DNA of 8,212 nucleotides. It comes from Bacteroidales bacterium. Lineage in GTDB: Bacteria > Bacteroidota > Bacteroidia > Bacteroidales > VadinHA17. Position 1 is the stretch's first letter. Each line of letters starts with the position of its first letter. Below the pieces are notes generated by a model that was given only the letters and a program-made list of their open reading frames with translations, made no database searches and was not told the origin of the DNA. Shown here in pieces: positions 7,140-8,212 of this stretch. The stretch spans positions 1-8,212 of the forward strand of contig PMNJ01000056.1 in NCBI GenBank assembly GCA_003162595.1, read 5' to 3'. The position numbers and the translations under genes are program-made.

Positions 7140-7625
7140 ATGAAAACAATTAAAATGAAAAAAGTACTGATTGCTCTTGATTACAATCCAACTGCCCAAA
7201 AAGTAGCAGAAGTCGGATTTTCAATGGCAAAATCCATGAACGCTGAAATAACATTGTTGCATGTGATAACCGATCCGGTGTTTTATTCGACATCCGGATA
7301 TTCGCCGATTATGGGCTTTAACGGCTATATAGATATGAGCCCCACGCAATTGGATAGTGTCGACGGACTGAAAAACGCATCTCTTCAATATCTTGATAAA
7401 TCAAGACAACATCTCGGGGATAAATCCATTCAAACCATTGTAAAAGAAGGTGATTTTGCCGAATCTATTTTAGAGACCGCAAAAGAGATGAAAGCAGATG
7501 TTATCGTTATTGGATCTCATAGCCGGAAATGGCTGGAAAATATAGTTATGGGAAGTGTTACCGAAAAAGTCCTGCATCATACTTCGATACCGCTTTTAAT
7601 TGTTCCGACTAAAAAGAACAATTAA
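7140..7625 (+). CDS. Universal stress protein, single UspA domain
   Basis: Cytoplasmic 161-residue protein, the normal length for one Usp domain, expected to act as a dimer. It begins with MKKVLIALDYNP at 6-17 (Asp14), has the LLHVITDP strand at 39-46, a longer loop with several Tyr, Ser and Met residues at about 47-68, and ends in IPLLIVPTKK. The ATP motif is nearly complete: Gly125, Ser128 in place of the second glycine, then nine residues to Gly138-Ser139 (GSHSRKWLENIVMGSVT). Of the USPs here, this and domain 1 of the leftward one look most able to bind ATP. Met6 (position 7155) is an alternative start; 7140 is kept because the sister USPs also begin MKT. It lies 92 bases upstream of the glucan phosphorylase on the same strand. 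Confidence 0.94.
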   Translation: MKTIKMKKVLIALDYNPTAQKVAEVGFSMAKSMNAEITLLHVITDPVFYSTSGYSPIMGFNGYIDMSPTQLDSVDGLKNASLQYLDKSRQHLGDKSIQTIVKEGDFAESILETAKEMKADVIVIGSHSRKWLENIVMGSVTEKVLHHTSIPLLIVPTKKNN

Positions 7626-7667
7626 CTCTTACATCAGTTAGCACTACAAAAAGTTTTATTTTTTATT
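7623..7667 (+). terminator. Weak stem with a distal T-rich stretch
   Basis: TAACT (7623-7627) pairs with AGTTA (7636-7640) around an 8-base loop, overlapping the USP stop codon. A T-rich stretch follows only at 7654-7667, 13 bases beyond the stem. The gap and AT-only stem make it a poor intrinsic terminator; read-through into the phosphorylase gene is likely. Confidence 0.2.
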
Positions 7668-7717
7668 CAAGTCTATGCTGAATATTAAATTTTCAGCCAA
7701 AGATTTCTGAATATAAT

Positions 7718-8212
7718 ATGATGAAAGATAAGACAGACATAAGAAAGCCCGTTTACAGTTTCTTGCCATCAAATATCGAAGGAGTGGATTCCCTTGCTAA
7801 GCTTGCTCTTGATATGCGTTGGTCATGGAATCATACTGCCGATGAAATCTGGCGGCAGCTTGATCCTGATCTCTGGGACATGACCCATAACCCATGGGTA
7901 GTTCTTCAGACTGTCTCAATAAATAAGCTTCAGAGTGTAACAACTGACCCTGCCTTTCGAAAAAAAGTGGATGCTCTTATAAAATCCAAAGAGAAGGCAA
8001 CTTCAGTTCCGGCATGGTTTCAAAAAAAATATCCGAAATCTGCTCTTTCCTGTGTAGCATATTTTAGCATGGAATTCATGCTAAGCGAAGCACTTCCTAT
8101 TTATTCCGGAGGACTTGGCAATGTGGCGGGCGATCAGCTTAAAGCAGCAAGTGATCTTGGTGTACCTGTTGTCGGCATCGGGATTCTTTATCAGCAGGGC
8201 TATTTTCGCCAG
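7718..8212 (+). CDS. glgP: Alpha-glucan (glycogen) phosphorylase, 3' partial
   Basis: Cytoplasmic enzyme that releases glucose-1-phosphate from glycogen or maltodextrin with inorganic phosphate and pyridoxal phosphate. The first 165 residues are visible and the gene runs off the window. Residues about 12-105 match the N-terminal DUF3417 domain of the bacterial alpha-glucan phosphorylase subfamily (MRWSWNHTADEIWRQLDPDLW, read in two parts at 33-46 and 47-53). Then comes the highly conserved start of the catalytic fold: AYFSMEF (114-120), LPIYSGGLGNVAGDQLKAAS (126-145) and GILYQQGYFRQ. The PLP lysine lies beyond the window. Tandem ATGs at 7718 and 7721 are equally possible starts; a TGA at 7679-7681 closes the frame upstream. 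Its position after three stress genes suggests use of stored glucan under energy shortage, which is inference from context. Confidence 0.93.
   Translation, partial: MMKDKTDIRKPVYSFLPSNIEGVDSLAKLALDMRWSWNHTADEIWRQLDPDLWDMTHNPWVVLQTVSINKLQSVTTDPAFRKKVDALIKSKEKATSVPAWFQKKYPKSALSCVAYFSMEFMLSEALPIYSGGLGNVAGDQLKAASDLGVPVVGIGILYQQGYFRQ

Noticed and set aside
1..8212. CRISPR array, tRNA or rRNA genes, transposase or phage genes
   Set aside because: Read for on both strands by eye; no regularly spaced repeats, no tRNA T-arm-like context outside coding regions, and no mobile-element proteins were found.

Overview
The window looks like a chromosomal segment from a member of the Bacteroidota or a close relative (Bacteroidales/Ignavibacteria-like), though this assignment is only moderately certain. 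It is AT-rich and its start codons lack Shine-Dalgarno sequences. The universal stress proteins have the PTDFS-type N-terminus common in that group. One gene fragment ends like an outer-membrane beta-barrel, so the cell is Gram-negative. There are no rRNA or tRNA genes, no CRISPR array, no transposase and no phage genes.

Layout, left to right. Positions 1-1665 (+) hold most of a ClC chloride channel/transporter with two C-terminal CBS domains; its start lies outside the window. Positions 1778-2107 (+) hold the C-terminal remnant of a beta-barrel-like protein. Positions 2331-3182 (-) encode a tandem-domain universal stress protein (USP). Positions 3223-3429 (-), just upstream of that USP, hold the N-terminal remnant of a SAM-dependent methyltransferase that ends inside its SAM-binding motif. 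Positions 3626-5047 (+) encode an NhaD/ArsB-type (ion transporter superfamily) Na+/H+ antiporter-like membrane protein. A gene-free stretch of about 450 bases follows, with several short hairpins, one of which resembles an intrinsic terminator. Then comes a rightward run: a HEAT-repeat protein (about 5521-6072), a second tandem USP (6219-7088), a single-domain USP (7140-7625), and the first 165 codons of an alpha-glucan (glycogen) phosphorylase (7718 to the window end).

How the genes may work together (inference). Two ion transporters (Cl- and Na+/H+ type), three USPs and a glycogen-mobilising enzyme fit a locus for energy limitation, ionic stress or dormancy: ATP-sensing USPs, pH/ion homeostasis and release of stored glucan. 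Nothing here forces the conclusion that this is a new system. The region reads as a housekeeping/stress neighbourhood that has been rearranged, with two gene stumps flanking one USP. The points most worth checking are the channel-like residue in the ClC protein, the paired gene stumps, the graded loss of the ATP motif across the USP domains, the Cys-containing tail of the antiporter, and the hairpin-bearing gap before the HEAT gene.
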